A stretch of 64,000 nt of DNA, from assembly GCF_900172315.1 (NCBI RefSeq), contig NZ_FWFV01000005.1, forward strand, positions 1 through 64,000, read 5' to 3'. Below the pieces are notes generated by a model. That model ran no database searches. It saw only the letters and a program-made list of their open reading frames with translations, and was not told the DNA's origin. This document shows, piece after piece, positions 1-8,542 of the stretch. Within the stretch, counting starts at the first letter, position 1. Each line of letters opens with the position of its first letter. Made by a program: the position numbers and the translations under genes. The stretch comes from Palleronia marisminoris. GTDB lineage: Bacteria; Pseudomonadota; Alphaproteobacteria; Rhodobacterales; Rhodobacteraceae.

Positions 1-72
1 GCCCCGGTCGTCATAGGGCGTCACGAGGATCCCCGAGATGCCCCGCAGGGCCGCATCCAGATCATGTGCCAT
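1..72 (-). CDS. DapA/N-acetylneuraminate lyase family protein, N-terminal fragment
   Basis: Only the first 24 codons are in the window; the gene continues past base 1. The visible protein begins MAHDLDAALRGISGILVTPY, which matches the first beta strand and the (G)xxxTPxxxDG-like start of the dihydrodipicolinate synthase superfamily (class I aldolases that cleave or condense pyruvate-type substrates). The ATG overlaps the stop of the 37-aa ORF by one base (TGATG), suggesting translational coupling, and a GntR regulator lies just upstream on the same strand. The substrate cannot be told. It probably acts on a compound imported by the neighbouring ABC transporter. Family assignment from so few residues is moderate. 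Confidence 0.6.
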   Translation of the reverse strand, partial: MAHDLDAALRGISGILVTPYDDRG

Positions 73-185
73 CAGTAAATCTCCGGCTCGCCTGCCGCCT
101 CGCCGTGCCCGCGTTCGAGGTAGTCGAGCATCGAGGTGGGCTTGGGAAAGCTCTCGGCCACCGGTAATTTCTTCACGTTGGTCAT
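72..185 (-). CDS. Small ORF (37 aa) coupled to the DapA-family gene
   Basis: An ATG at 185 is preceded by a good ribosome site (GGAAGG, about 6 nt away), and the 37-codon frame ends TGATG, sharing one base with the start of the next gene. The peptide is charged, with no signal or membrane segment, and ends in GEPEIY. I do not recognise it. It may be a genuine small protein, the tail of a degraded gene, or a leader whose translation feeds ribosomes into the DapA-family gene. Confidence 0.4.
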   Translation of the reverse strand: MTNVKKLPVAESFPKPTSMLDYLERGHGEAAGEPEIY

Positions 186-247
186 CGGTTCCCTTCCAAG
201 AACTACTCACTCAAGTATCCAGATTCATATGTCCGCATGCGTGGCGC

Positions 248-967
248 CTAAGTGGCGCTTCGGGCCATGCCGCTTGCGTTCTCGACGTACTCTGGATGGA
301 TTTCGGCGACCATCTCGCCCATTTTTGGCGTGCGCGACATATGCTCGCGCATTGCTGCGGCCGCGGCTTCGCCGTCACCGCCTTCGATGCAATCGACGAT
401 CTGATCATGTAATCGCACAACGCGACTCATCCCAAGGCTCGGCAGTGCTAGCAGACGGACGCGATCCAAATGACCGCTTTTGCGCTGCAGAATTTGCCAG
501 ACGTCGAGAATGCGTGCGTGGTCGAAGATCGTCCGATGAAACGCCTTGTCTGCCTTCTGGAACTCGGGCGCATCGTTACGGTCGCGCATGATGGAGAGAT
601 TCTCGTTAGCAGTGCGCAGCGCGCGAATGATCTCCGGTTGTGGTTTCTCTGCAAGAAGGCGTACGGCGTCAGATTCAATCGCGCGGCGCATGAAGTGGAT
701 CTGTCGCGAAAGGCTCATGTCAATCTTTGACACCAGAGTCGCGTGCTGGGGATAGACCGTGATCAGCCCCTCTTCCTCGAGTTTCTGCAGTGCATCGCGA
801 ACAGGGGTCTGGCTAAGGCCAAATTGCTGCTGCAGCGCGGCACGAGAGATTGGCGTCCCCGGGACCAGCTCGATCGACATGATTTGCTCGCGCAGATAGT
901 CGGCGATCTGCGGCGCGATGTGGCGCGTCCTGTCGAGGCTCAGGCGTCCACCGGGGCGGGAATCCAT
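248..967 (-). CDS. GntR family (FadR/FCD subfamily) transcriptional regulator
   Basis: A 239-aa protein with an N-terminal winged helix (about residues 15-75, containing FGLSQTPVRDALQKLEEEGL, the typical GntR recognition region) and an all-helical FCD ligand-binding domain in the rest. I chose the ATG at 967, preceded by GAAAGCGAG; an in-frame GTG at 997 would add 10 residues but has no ribosome site and lies in a candidate operator. It is divergent from the ABC transporter starting at 1211 and co-directional with the small ORF and DapA-family gene. It probably represses both directions until a small carboxylate effector binds. Confidence 0.88.
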   Translation of the reverse strand: MDSRPGGRLSLDRTRHIAPQIADYLREQIMSIELVPGTPISRAALQQQFGLSQTPVRDALQKLEEEGLITVYPQHATLVSKIDMSLSRQIHFMRRAIESDAVRLLAEKPQPEIIRALRTANENLSIMRDRNDAPEFQKADKAFHRTIFDHARILDVWQILQRKSGHLDRVRLLALPSLGMSRVVRLHDQIVDCIEGGDGEAAAAAMREHMSRTPKMGEMVAEIHPEYVENASGMARSAT

Positions 968-996
968 GCGAAACTCGCTTTCATCGTAGTGCGGCA

Positions 997-1117
997 CATT
1001 AATGCACTAGCCTGAGGTGCAGGAAAGTTCCAGTCCACATCGCCATTCTCAAGCGCAAGAGAGGTCCATCCTAGCAGGTGGCGAACGAGCGCTTGACTGG
1101 CTAATGCATTAGTGCGC
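997..1117. promoter_or_regulatory. Divergent promoter region with candidate GntR operators
   Basis: Two related sites lie between the GntR gene and the transporter: TTAATGCACTAG at 999-1010 and the perfect 12-bp palindrome CTAATGCATTAG at 1101-1112, which continues into GCATTAGTGC (1106-1115). The same 10-mer GCATTAGTGC recurs at 8289-8298, upstream of the 2-hydroxyacid dehydrogenase. Spacing and palindromy fit a GntR operator, but binding is inferred. Confidence 0.5.
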
Positions 1118-1210
1118 AGGATGACCTTGAGACAGGCGCTTGCGCCACAGCTGCTATGGTGCCGGCCCCGTTGCAGCACAGGGAGGCGGCCGGTTCGGGA
1201 GGAGATTACG

Positions 1211-2713
1211 ATGAAGCTTATGCGTCACAGCGCGATTGCTGCGCTGATTGTCGGGACGAGTAGCGTCGGCGGGATGGCGACCGCTCAGGAAGTCACCATC
1301 GTCTTGCCGGAGCAACCGGCGAACCTTGAGCCGTGCCGCTCAATCCGCTCCGACATCGGGCGGATCATCAACATGAACATCACCGAAACGCTTACCATAA
1401 TCGAGCCTGAGACCGGTGGGGTCGCACCCCATCTGGCCACCGAGTGGGAGCAGATCGACGACACGACCTGGCGCTTCAAGCTGCGTGAGGGAGTCGAGTT
1501 TCAGGATGGCGCGCCGCTCAACGCGGAGGCGGTGGTCAACTCCATCAATCGCCTGATGAATCCGAACTTGACCTGCGACAGCCGGTCCAAGTTCGGTGAC
1601 GTGACGCTGACGCCCGAGGTCGTGGATGAGTATACGTTTGACATCAAGTCCGATGTCGCGATTCCGATCATGCCGACCCTAGCCGGCACAATGCAGATCG
1701 TTTCTCCGAACATGCCGTTCGATCAGGAGGTGAACGACCCCGTAGGAACCGGCCCCTATACGCTGGCGGAGGCGGACAACGAGCACGTCCTACTGCAGCG
1801 CAACGACAATTACTGGGGCGAGACGCCTTCAGTGACCGAAGCGACGTATATGTGGCGCAATGAATCCGCCATTCGCGCCGCCATGGTCGAAACTGGAGAG
1901 GCCGACTTGACGCCGGTCATCGCCGTGCAAGACGCCACTGATCCAGAGGCTGATCTTCCATACCTCAACTCCGAAACCACGCGGATGCGCATCGATATGT
2001 CCATCCCGCCTCTTGACGACGAGCGGGTGCGCCGGGCACTGAACCTGGCTATCGATTGGGACGGCATGGGCGAAGCTCTGTTCGGTCCGGATGTCCTGCG
2101 GGCGACCCAGATGGTTGTGCCAGGCGTGCGCGGCCACAATTCCGAGATCGAGCCATACACCTATGATCCAGAGCGGGCGAAAGCACTGATTGACGAGGCA
2201 AGAACCGACGGCGTGCCGGTAGACGAGGAAATCACTCTGATCGGTCGCAACGGGTTCTTCCCGAACTCGTCTGAATCACTTGAAGCGATGCAAGCACTCT
2301 GGTCGGAAATCGGCCTGAACGTGACCATCGAGGAACTCGAAGCCTCGGATTGGGCGCGGTACCTGGACAAACCGTTCCCTGAAGGCCGGGGTCCCACGCT
2401 GTTCCAGCAGCAGCACGACAACAATACCGGCGACGCAGGTTTCACTGCGCCAGTGATGTACCACAGCGAAGGGCAGTACTCCACGGTCGCAAACGAGGAG
2501 CTGGACAAGATCCTCGACGAGGCAGTCTCGGCCACGGGCGACGAGCGGGGGGAGCTGTTCCAACAGGCTTTCTCCAAGGTTTACGAGGACATCATCGGTG
2601 ACGTCACGATGTATCACATGACTGGTTACGCCAGCGTCGGACCTCGCCTCGACTGGAAGCCCGATCTCAAAACGAACAGTGAGATTCGCCTTTCGGACCT
2701 CAAGTTCAAATGA
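1211..2713 (+). CDS. ABC transporter substrate-binding protein, family 5 (peptide/nickel/opine type)
   Basis: A 500-aa periplasmic protein. The start at 1211 is set by a strong ribosome site (GGAGGAG) and a classic signal peptide (MKLMRHSAIAALIVGTSSV, then GGMATAQE with cleavage after Ala). The body has SBP_bac_5 features: LATEWEQIDDTTWRFKLREG near the N-terminus and VRRALNLAIDWDGM in the middle. It is the first gene of an importer operon with two permeases and a fused ATPase. Family members bind oligopeptides, glutathione, opines or other amphoteric compounds; the ligand here cannot be read from sequence. An 8-bp hairpin after its stop may raise its expression relative to the membrane genes. 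Confidence 0.93.
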   Translation: MKLMRHSAIAALIVGTSSVGGMATAQEVTIVLPEQPANLEPCRSIRSDIGRIINMNITETLTIIEPETGGVAPHLATEWEQIDDTTWRFKLREGVEFQDGAPLNAEAVVNSINRLMNPNLTCDSRSKFGDVTLTPEVVDEYTFDIKSDVAIPIMPTLAGTMQIVSPNMPFDQEVNDPVGTGPYTLAEADNEHVLLQRNDNYWGETPSVTEATYMWRNESAIRAAMVETGEADLTPVIAVQDATDPEADLPYLNSETTRMRIDMSIPPLDDERVRRALNLAIDWDGMGEALFGPDVLRATQMVVPGVRGHNSEIEPYTYDPERAKALIDEARTDGVPVDEEITLIGRNGFFPNSSESLEAMQALWSEIGLNVTIEELEASDWARYLDKPFPEGRGPTLFQQQHDNNTGDAGFTAPVMYHSEGQYSTVANEELDKILDEAVSATGDERGELFQQAFSKVYEDIIGDVTMYHMTGYASVGPRLDWKPDLKTNSEIRLSDLKFK

Positions 2714-2719
2714 CGCCAG

Positions 2720-2748
2720 TGACCCGGGCGCCTGCCGCGTCCGGGTCA
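2720..2748 (+). terminator. Intercistronic hairpin after the binding-protein gene
   Basis: TGACCCGG (2720-2727) and CCGGGTCA (2741-2748) form an 8-bp stem with a 13-nt loop, immediately after the stop codon and without a T-run. Such hairpins often protect the upstream mRNA or attenuate transcription so that the binding protein is made in excess over the permeases. Confidence 0.5.
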
Positions 2749-2791
2749 AGGGCCGCCGTGGGGTTGGCCCTCGACCAGTAGGTGCGCCGGA

Positions 2792-3715
2792 ATGTTCAAG
2801 TTCGTGTTTCGAAGATCGACGCAAAGCATAGGCGCTATAATCGCGCTTCTTGTTCTGGTTTTCTTTCTCGCAAGGCTGACCGGAGATCCGGCTTATCTCT
2901 ATTTGCCGCTCGACAGCACTGACGCGCAGCGCCAGGCTTTCAATGCGCTTCACGGCTATGACGACCCTATCTACGTCCAGTTCTTCCGGTATCTCGGTGA
3001 CCTTACTCAACTCGACTTCGGAATGGCGCTCAGTCGCAACCGTCCTGCGATGGAGGTTGCGCTTGAAGCCTTTCCTGAGACGCTGAAACTTGCTGCTATC
3101 GCCATGGCGCTGGCATTGGTTGCCGCCTTGGTGGTGGGCTCATTGGCTGCGGCGCGGCCGGGAGGGCTCTTCGACCGGCTGGCCACGACGAGCTCTCTTG
3201 CAGGAGCGAGTGCGCCTGACTTCTGGGTCGCGATCGTCGCCATCCTGATTTTCGCAGTCTCCCTTGGTGTGTTGCCGACGTCGGGAACGGGAACGGCGCT
3301 GCACTGGGTCATGCCAATCGGCGTCCTGATGTTGCGGCCATTTGGATTGCTGACTCAAGTCGTTCGAGGATCAATGGTGGGAGTGTTAAGTCAGCCCTAC
3401 ATCAAGACAGCTCGCGCCAAGGGCGTCGGCCGCCGGCGGATAATCTTCGTCCACGCCCTGCGCAACGCGCTGCTCCCGGTGATTACGGTTGCCGGGGATC
3501 TCACGGCGAGCCTCGTCAACGGCGCTGTTGTGGTCGAGACTATCTTCGGATGGCCCGGGATCGGCAAGCTCATGATAGATGCTATCGTTCAGCGCGACTT
3601 CGCTCTGATCCAGTCCACGATCCTGATCACAGCGATCGCAATCTTCCTGATGAACATTCTCATCGACCTGATCTATGCGGCAGTGGATCCGAGAATTAGG
3701 CACCAGCAGGCATGA
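2792..3715 (+). CDS. ABC transporter permease, DppB type
   Basis: A 307-aa inner-membrane protein with about six transmembrane helices: an N-terminal helix (IIALLVLVFFLARL), a periplasmic loop, then the BPD_transp_1 domain. The cytoplasmic EAA-like loop is visible around residues 200-225 (IKTARAKGVGRRRIIFVHALRNALLPVI), which couples to the ATPase. It is followed by the DppC-type partner with a 4-base ATGA overlap. Start ATG 2792 is supported by alignment to the family N-terminus rather than by its ribosome site, which is weak. Confidence 0.93.
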   Translation: MFKFVFRRSTQSIGAIIALLVLVFFLARLTGDPAYLYLPLDSTDAQRQAFNALHGYDDPIYVQFFRYLGDLTQLDFGMALSRNRPAMEVALEAFPETLKLAAIAMALALVAALVVGSLAAARPGGLFDRLATTSSLAGASAPDFWVAIVAILIFAVSLGVLPTSGTGTALHWVMPIGVLMLRPFGLLTQVVRGSMVGVLSQPYIKTARAKGVGRRRIIFVHALRNALLPVITVAGDLTASLVNGAVVVETIFGWPGIGKLMIDAIVQRDFALIQSTILITAIAIFLMNILIDLIYAAVDPRIRHQQA

Positions 3716-4650
3716 CAATCTTGAAAAAGAGCGTAGACGGCGCCACGCCTAAGGCGGAGCGGCAAGCCGGGCCCTTCCGGCTGGTCTTTCGGGATGGACT
3801 GGCCGCTTCCGCCGTAGCTTTTCTCGTTTTCGTGACGCTGTGCGCCGTCTTTGGGCCGATCCTGATTGGAGACTTGGCCACGACGCCGAATTTCCGGGCC
3901 CGAAACCAAGAGCCCTTCGACCTTTCTATGGGCGCAGCCTATTTCCTGGGGGCCGACACGCTTGGTCGCAGCCTGCTGGCGCGTCTCGTCGTGGGCGCGC
4001 GCAATACACTGGGAATCGCGGCAGCTGCCGTAATCGTTTCCCTCATGTTGGGCGGCATTCTCGGCTTGATCGCCGGCTACTCTCGCGGGCGGCTTAGCGG
4101 CCTGATCCTGCGCCTTGCCGATGTGATCATGAGCTTTCCCTCCCTGCTTCTCGCGCTGATTGTGCTCTACAGTCTAGGGCCGTCCATCACGACGTTGATC
4201 CTGGTTTTGGCCATCACTCGCATCCCGATCTACCTGCGAACCATGCGTGCCGAGGTCCTGGAGGTTCGCGAGAGGATGTTCGTCAGCGCGGCGACAGCGC
4301 TCGGAGCCAATCACAGACGCATCGTCTTTCGTCATATCGCACCCATGGTGATCCCGACCATGCTGACCATCGGCGCCATTGACTTCGCGACCGTGGTGCT
4401 GGCCGAATCCTCTCTGAGTTTCCTCGGCCTCGGAATTCAGTCACCGCAGTTCACGTGGGGGTCGATGGTGGCGACGGGCCGCGGTTACCTGGCCACGGCC
4501 TGGTGGGTGGCATTCTGGCCGGGCCTGATGATCTTGCTGACTACGCTGTCGCTCAACATTCTATCGACCTGGTGGCGCACCTATTCCGATCCCCATCAGC
4601 GGTGGCGTCTGGAGCTGACGCGTAGACTACAGCGGAGGATTCAACGATGA
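3712..4650 (+). CDS. ABC transporter permease, DppC type
   Basis: A 312-aa membrane partner of the preceding permease, beginning at the ATGA overlap with its stop. After an N-terminal helix (ASAVAFLVFVTLCAVFGPIL) comes the conserved periplasmic start of DppC proteins ending in HxFGTD-like GADTLGRSLLARLVVGARN, then five helices and the EAA loop (FVSAATALGANHRRIVFRHI). It overlaps the ATPase gene by 4 bases, so the operon is translationally coupled. The C-terminal tail is slightly longer than usual and basic. Confidence 0.93.
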   Translation: MTILKKSVDGATPKAERQAGPFRLVFRDGLAASAVAFLVFVTLCAVFGPILIGDLATTPNFRARNQEPFDLSMGAAYFLGADTLGRSLLARLVVGARNTLGIAAAAVIVSLMLGGILGLIAGYSRGRLSGLILRLADVIMSFPSLLLALIVLYSLGPSITTLILVLAITRIPIYLRTMRAEVLEVRERMFVSAATALGANHRRIVFRHIAPMVIPTMLTIGAIDFATVVLAESSLSFLGLGIQSPQFTWGSMVATGRGYLATAWWVAFWPGLMILLTTLSLNILSTWWRTYSDPHQRWRLELTRRLQRRIQR

Positions 4651-6290
4651 ACACGCCCCAACCCCTCCTGACGGTCGAGAACCTGACGGTGGATTTCCAC
4701 GCGGCCTCCGGTGCATTTCGTGCAGTTGACGACGTGACCTTTCACGTCGATTCCGGCGAGACGCTCGTCATTCTTGGAGAGAGCGGCTCTGGGAAGTCGG
4801 TTTCCGCCAGCGCGGTGATGGGACTGATAGATACTCCTCCGGGAGAGATAGTGTCTGGTCGTATTAGCTACCGCGGCACCGACGTGACGCGAATGAGCGA
4901 GGACAAGCGCCTGGCCTTCAATGGGTCGAAGGTCGCCATCATCTTCCAAGACCCGCTCTCGCATCTGAATCCAGTCTACACGGTAGGGTGGCAGCTGGCC
5001 GAGACCTACGAGGTGCATGGCAAGGCAAGGGGCGCCGAGGCGCGGAGGCTCAGCATCGAGGCGCTGCGCCGCGTAGGTATTCCAGATCCAGAGTCGCGGA
5101 TCGACTGGTATCCGCATCAGTTCTCCGGCGGTCAACGCCAGCGGATAATGATCGGCATGGCTATCGCACTTGGCCCCGAACTCCTCATTGCGGATGAGCC
5201 AACGACCGCGCTCGATGTCAGCGTGCAAGCCCAGATCCTCGATCTCTTGAAGGAACTCCAGCGCGAAGAAGGGCTCGCGATCGTGATGATCACCCACGAT
5301 CTGGAAGTCGCCGCAAACATGGCTGATCGGGTCATCGTGATGAACGCGGGCAAAATCGTAGAGCAAGGAATTGCGAAGGATGTATTCGCAGACCCGCAGC
5401 ACGCCTATACGAAGCGGTTGATGAGCGCTCTTCCAGATGAGGCTGATTACCGGGACGGGAAGTCATCCGGAGAGTCCGAACCGATCCTCGAGGTCCGAGA
5501 CCTGTCCAAGACATTCCTCCTGTCGCCAGGCTTGTTACGACCACCCAAGTCTCTACGAGCGGTGGACTCGGTAAATTTCGATCTGAAGGCGGGTGAGACA
5601 CTGGGCATCGTGGGAGAGTCGGGATCGGGGAAGTCCACGATCGCCAAGATGCTCCTACGACTGACGGACGCGACTTCGGGAGAAGCCCTTTTCCACGGAA
5701 AGGACATCTTCCGGATGAATCCGAAGGAGCTCATGAAATTCCGCCGGCGCGTCCAGATGGTCTTTCAAGATCCTTTCAGCTCCATGAACCCAAGGATGAG
5801 CGTGTTTTCGATCATATCGGAGCCCTGGAGTATCCATTCGGACATCCTCGAGAAGTCTCGCTGGCGCGAGCGGGTAATAGAACTTCTCGGCCTGGTCGGT
5901 TTAAGGGCCGAGCATGCTGATCGATTCCCGCACCAATTCTCGGGCGGCCAAAGGCAACGGATCGCGATCGCGCGCGCGCTAGCGTGTGATCCCGAACTGA
6001 TCATCTGCGACGAAGCTGTCTCGGCCCTGGACGTTTCCATCCAGATGCAGATCATCGACCTATTGGCCGACCTGCGCGACCGCCTGGGACTGGCCTATAT
6101 CTTCATTACCCACGATCTGCCCATCGTGCGCGGTTTTGCAGATCGGATTCTCGTCATGCAATCCGGCCAGACGGTCGAGTTGCAGAGGACGGAAGAGATC
6201 TTCCGGCGTCCGCAGAGACCTTACACTCAGATGCTGATCAACGCATCACCGCGGCCCAAGTGGGAACAGTCAAACGCCGCGCACGCCTGA
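4647..6290 (+). CDS. Fused double ATPase of the peptide-type ABC transporter (DppD-DppF fusion)
   Basis: A 547-aa protein with two complete ABC cassettes. The first has Walker A GESGSGKS at residues 44-51 and signature FSGGQRQRIMIG with Walker B LLIADEPTTALDV. The second has Walker A GESGSGKST near 321-329, signature FSGGQRQRIAIA near 428, and Walker B LIICDEAVSALDV. The oligopeptide-binding C-terminal helper segment follows each cassette (for example DPQHAYTKRLMSALP). Fusion of DppD- and DppF-like ATPases is common in alphaproteobacteria (GsiA/YejF layout). It energises the importer encoded by the three upstream genes. Confidence 0.94.
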   Translation: MNTPQPLLTVENLTVDFHAASGAFRAVDDVTFHVDSGETLVILGESGSGKSVSASAVMGLIDTPPGEIVSGRISYRGTDVTRMSEDKRLAFNGSKVAIIFQDPLSHLNPVYTVGWQLAETYEVHGKARGAEARRLSIEALRRVGIPDPESRIDWYPHQFSGGQRQRIMIGMAIALGPELLIADEPTTALDVSVQAQILDLLKELQREEGLAIVMITHDLEVAANMADRVIVMNAGKIVEQGIAKDVFADPQHAYTKRLMSALPDEADYRDGKSSGESEPILEVRDLSKTFLLSPGLLRPPKSLRAVDSVNFDLKAGETLGIVGESGSGKSTIAKMLLRLTDATSGEALFHGKDIFRMNPKELMKFRRRVQMVFQDPFSSMNPRMSVFSIISEPWSIHSDILEKSRWRERVIELLGLVGLRAEHADRFPHQFSGGQRQRIAIARALACDPELIICDEAVSALDVSIQMQIIDLLADLRDRLGLAYIFITHDLPIVRGFADRILVMQSGQTVELQRTEEIFRRPQRPYTQMLINASPRPKWEQSNAAHA

Positions 6291-6291
6291 A

Positions 6292-7155
6292 ATGAGCGCA
6301 ATACCGGCAGCTCTTTTGCTCATGGCCCTCAACGCGGTGATGAGCGCTTTGGACACGGTTTTTGTCCGCCTCGTGGCAGACGAAGTTCATCCTCTGGAAA
6401 TCGCATTTTTTCGAAATCTCTTCAGTCTGATCACTCTGTTCCTGATCCTGCCGCGTGGCGAGCGAACGCTGAACGGCAACGGGCTATGGCCACTGCATGG
6501 AATGCGCGCGGTCCTCAAGCTCGTGGCGATGGTAACCTATTTCCTCGCGATCACCATGCTGCCGCTCGCGCTGGTGACGGCTATTGCCTTCACGATGCCG
6601 CTGTTCGTGGTGCTCGGTTCGGTAGTTTTCCTGCACGAGAATCTCGGCCGGCACCGCCTCATCGCGCTGGGGGCGGGCTTTGTCGGAATGCTGGTCATCT
6701 TGCGGCCGCCCGGAATGGAGATTGGAACAGGCTTTGCCCTTGCCGTGTTCTCGGCCGTCGCGTTCGCCGGTGGTGCGCTTTTGATGAAGGTAAGTTCTGG
6801 CCGCGAGACGCCATTGCGGATTGTATGGTGTAACCTTCTGATTACGGTGCCGATTGCACTCTTGGTCACCATGCCGGTCTGGGTCTGGCCCAGCCCGCAG
6901 GCGCTGGCGCTGATGGCGTTACAGGGGATAGGCGGGCTTTTCGCGCAGCTATCCGTCGCGCGGGCGATGAAACTGGCGGACGCATCGATGGTGATCCCGG
7001 TGGACTTCCTGCGACTGCCAATCGCGGCCTTGCTGGGACTCGCGCTTTTCGGCGAACCCCTGAAACTTTGGGTACTCCTGGGCGGTACCGTGATCTTTGC
7101 GGGCGTGATCTACAGTGCGAGGGCAGAGAGCCGGTTGGCCCGGCTCTCCACCTGA
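6292..7155 (+). CDS. EamA/DMT superfamily transporter
   Basis: A 287-aa integral membrane protein with about ten helices arranged as two EamA repeats; the second begins near residue 150. It starts one base after the stop of the fused ATPase, so it belongs to the same operon. RhaT/YdcZ-type DMT proteins usually export or exchange metabolites or amino acids. Its place at the end of an import operon suggests efflux of a product or an alternative route for the same substrate. No substrate-specific motif is known to me. Confidence 0.85.
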   Translation: MSAIPAALLLMALNAVMSALDTVFVRLVADEVHPLEIAFFRNLFSLITLFLILPRGERTLNGNGLWPLHGMRAVLKLVAMVTYFLAITMLPLALVTAIAFTMPLFVVLGSVVFLHENLGRHRLIALGAGFVGMLVILRPPGMEIGTGFALAVFSAVAFAGGALLMKVSSGRETPLRIVWCNLLITVPIALLVTMPVWVWPSPQALALMALQGIGGLFAQLSVARAMKLADASMVIPVDFLRLPIAALLGLALFGEPLKLWVLLGGTVIFAGVIYSARAESRLARLST

Positions 7156-7157
7156 AG

Positions 7158-8090
7158 TCAGCGGCGTGGAGGCGTCTCTGTCGTCAACTTCGCCACCAGC
7201 GCGTCAACCATCGCGTCTCCCATCGCCTGACGCGTCTGCTCTGTGCCACTTCCGATATGCGGTGTCAGAAGCACGCGATCGTCTTGTCGCAGCGCCTCCG
7301 GAACCTCAGGTTCTCCGGCGAAAACATCCAGTGCCGCACCGGCTATTGCGTTGCGCGCAAGAGCATCAATCAGCGCCGCCTCGTCCAGGATCGCGCCCCG
7401 AGAGATGTTCACGATCCAACCGTCGGGGCCAATTGCCTTGAGAAACTGCTTATCTGCCAAGCCGTACGTATCGGGGGTGAGCGGACAGGTCAGAACAATG
7501 ACGCGACACTCCCGCGCAAGCGTCCGAGGGTTTTCGTGGTAGGGAAAATCGACAGCTTTCCGGCGGGGGCCGCTGTAGTGGACGTTCGCACCCACAGCCT
7601 GAAGACGCGCACCGAGTGCCTGGCCGATCTGGCCGAAACCCACGATGCCGACGTTCATCCCTTGCAACGAGACTTGGAGCGGGTAAGCGCCGTGCGGCCA
7701 ATGGCCACCACGGACGAACTTGTCGGCGTTCCGTATATCACGCGTTACGACCAGGATCTGGCCGAGCGCAAGATTGGCGACCTCGCCGGCAAGGACATGG
7801 GAGGTGTTTGCAACTTCGATCCCGCGGGCGGTGGCGGCTGCCAGATCGACATTCTCCAGCCCCGCGGAATAGCTGGAGATAATTTCCAAGGCTGGAAGCC
7901 TGTCGAGCAGCTTCGCGTCGACCAGTGCTTTTCGCAGTGCCATGCCGCGCAGCCGCGGCCCCACATCATTGAAAAGGGCATCTGCCGCACTCTTCTCATA
8001 AGGGAGATCATGGACCTCGAACGCGGCCTCAAGCTCGGCATTCGTGCGATCAGACAACTCCGCGGCGCGAAGTATCGCTATCTTTCTCAT
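7158..8090 (-). CDS. D-isomer-specific 2-hydroxyacid dehydrogenase (glyoxylate/hydroxypyruvate reductase-like)
   Basis: A 310-aa NAD(P)-dependent oxidoreductase. The Rossmann motif GIVGFGQIGQALGARL lies near residues 145-160. The catalytic triad of the family is visible as Arg in NISRGAI, Glu in DVFAGEPEVP, and His in LLTPHIGSGT. The start at 8090 is supported by GAGGAGCC upstream; a longer frame to 8120 lacks support. It converges on the DMT gene with only 2 bases between stops. A copy of the GntR operator-like 10-mer lies about 200 bases upstream, so it may share regulation with the transporter. It would reduce a 2-oxoacid such as glyoxylate, hydroxypyruvate or a catabolic intermediate. Confidence 0.9.
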   Translation of the reverse strand: MRKIAILRAAELSDRTNAELEAAFEVHDLPYEKSAADALFNDVGPRLRGMALRKALVDAKLLDRLPALEIISSYSAGLENVDLAAATARGIEVANTSHVLAGEVANLALGQILVVTRDIRNADKFVRGGHWPHGAYPLQVSLQGMNVGIVGFGQIGQALGARLQAVGANVHYSGPRRKAVDFPYHENPRTLARECRVIVLTCPLTPDTYGLADKQFLKAIGPDGWIVNISRGAILDEAALIDALARNAIAGAALDVFAGEPEVPEALRQDDRVLLTPHIGSGTEQTRQAMGDAMVDALVAKLTTETPPRR

Positions 8091-8285
8091 GTCAGTGGCT
8101 CCTCGCCGTGCGCCGGTCACAGAACTCAGTCAACTCATACGTCGGGATTCGAGGACAATGTAGGCGGGTCCAACCACGCACGCTTCGCGCTGACGCCGCG
8201 GATGACCGTTCTTGATGGACCGGGTTCCGAGTTCCGCTTGATTTCAGCGTCAACATTGTCGTCATCCTAGAGCGCCCGATACATT

Positions 8286-8300
8286 GAAGCATTAGTGCAC
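8286..8300. promoter_or_regulatory. Third copy of the GntR-operator-like motif
   Basis: GCATTAGTGC at 8289-8298 is identical to 1106-1115 in the GntR/ABC intergenic region. It lies about 200 bases upstream of the 2-hydroxyacid dehydrogenase start, in otherwise non-coding DNA. It could place that gene in the GntR regulon. Confidence 0.4.
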
Positions 8301-8383
8301 CGGAGGTGTAAAGACCCTAAAGGAGTCGATTGGTATCTCCGGTACATCCGGGGGCGGAGGCCCGTCGAATTTGTCGCCTGAAC

Positions 8384-8542
8384 GTCCGCGACTGGATTGG
8401 CGCGGTGGGGGCGAAGACAGCCTATATCGAGCTTGGCTCACCTTGGGAGAACGGCAATTTCGAAAGCTCCAATGCCATGCAGCCCTTCCACCTGCCGCAG
8501 CTTCAGGACGATGTCCTCGGGGTTTTCTCGCGTCCCAGTCAT
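8384..8542. mobile_element. IS3-family transposase relic, two opposed fragments
   Basis: On the plus strand, 8384-8476 encodes a piece ending AYIELGSPWENGNFESSNA, matching the OrfB DDE domain of IS3 elements (typical motif GSPWENGYxESFN). On the minus strand, 8542 down to about 8474 encodes MTGTRENPEDIVLKLRQVEG, matching the start of IS3 OrfA (EExIVxKLRQVEVLxxxG). In an intact element both genes point the same way, so the relic has undergone inversion plus deletion, with the junction near 8475. No inverted terminal repeats could be assigned. It is non-functional. Confidence 0.75.
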
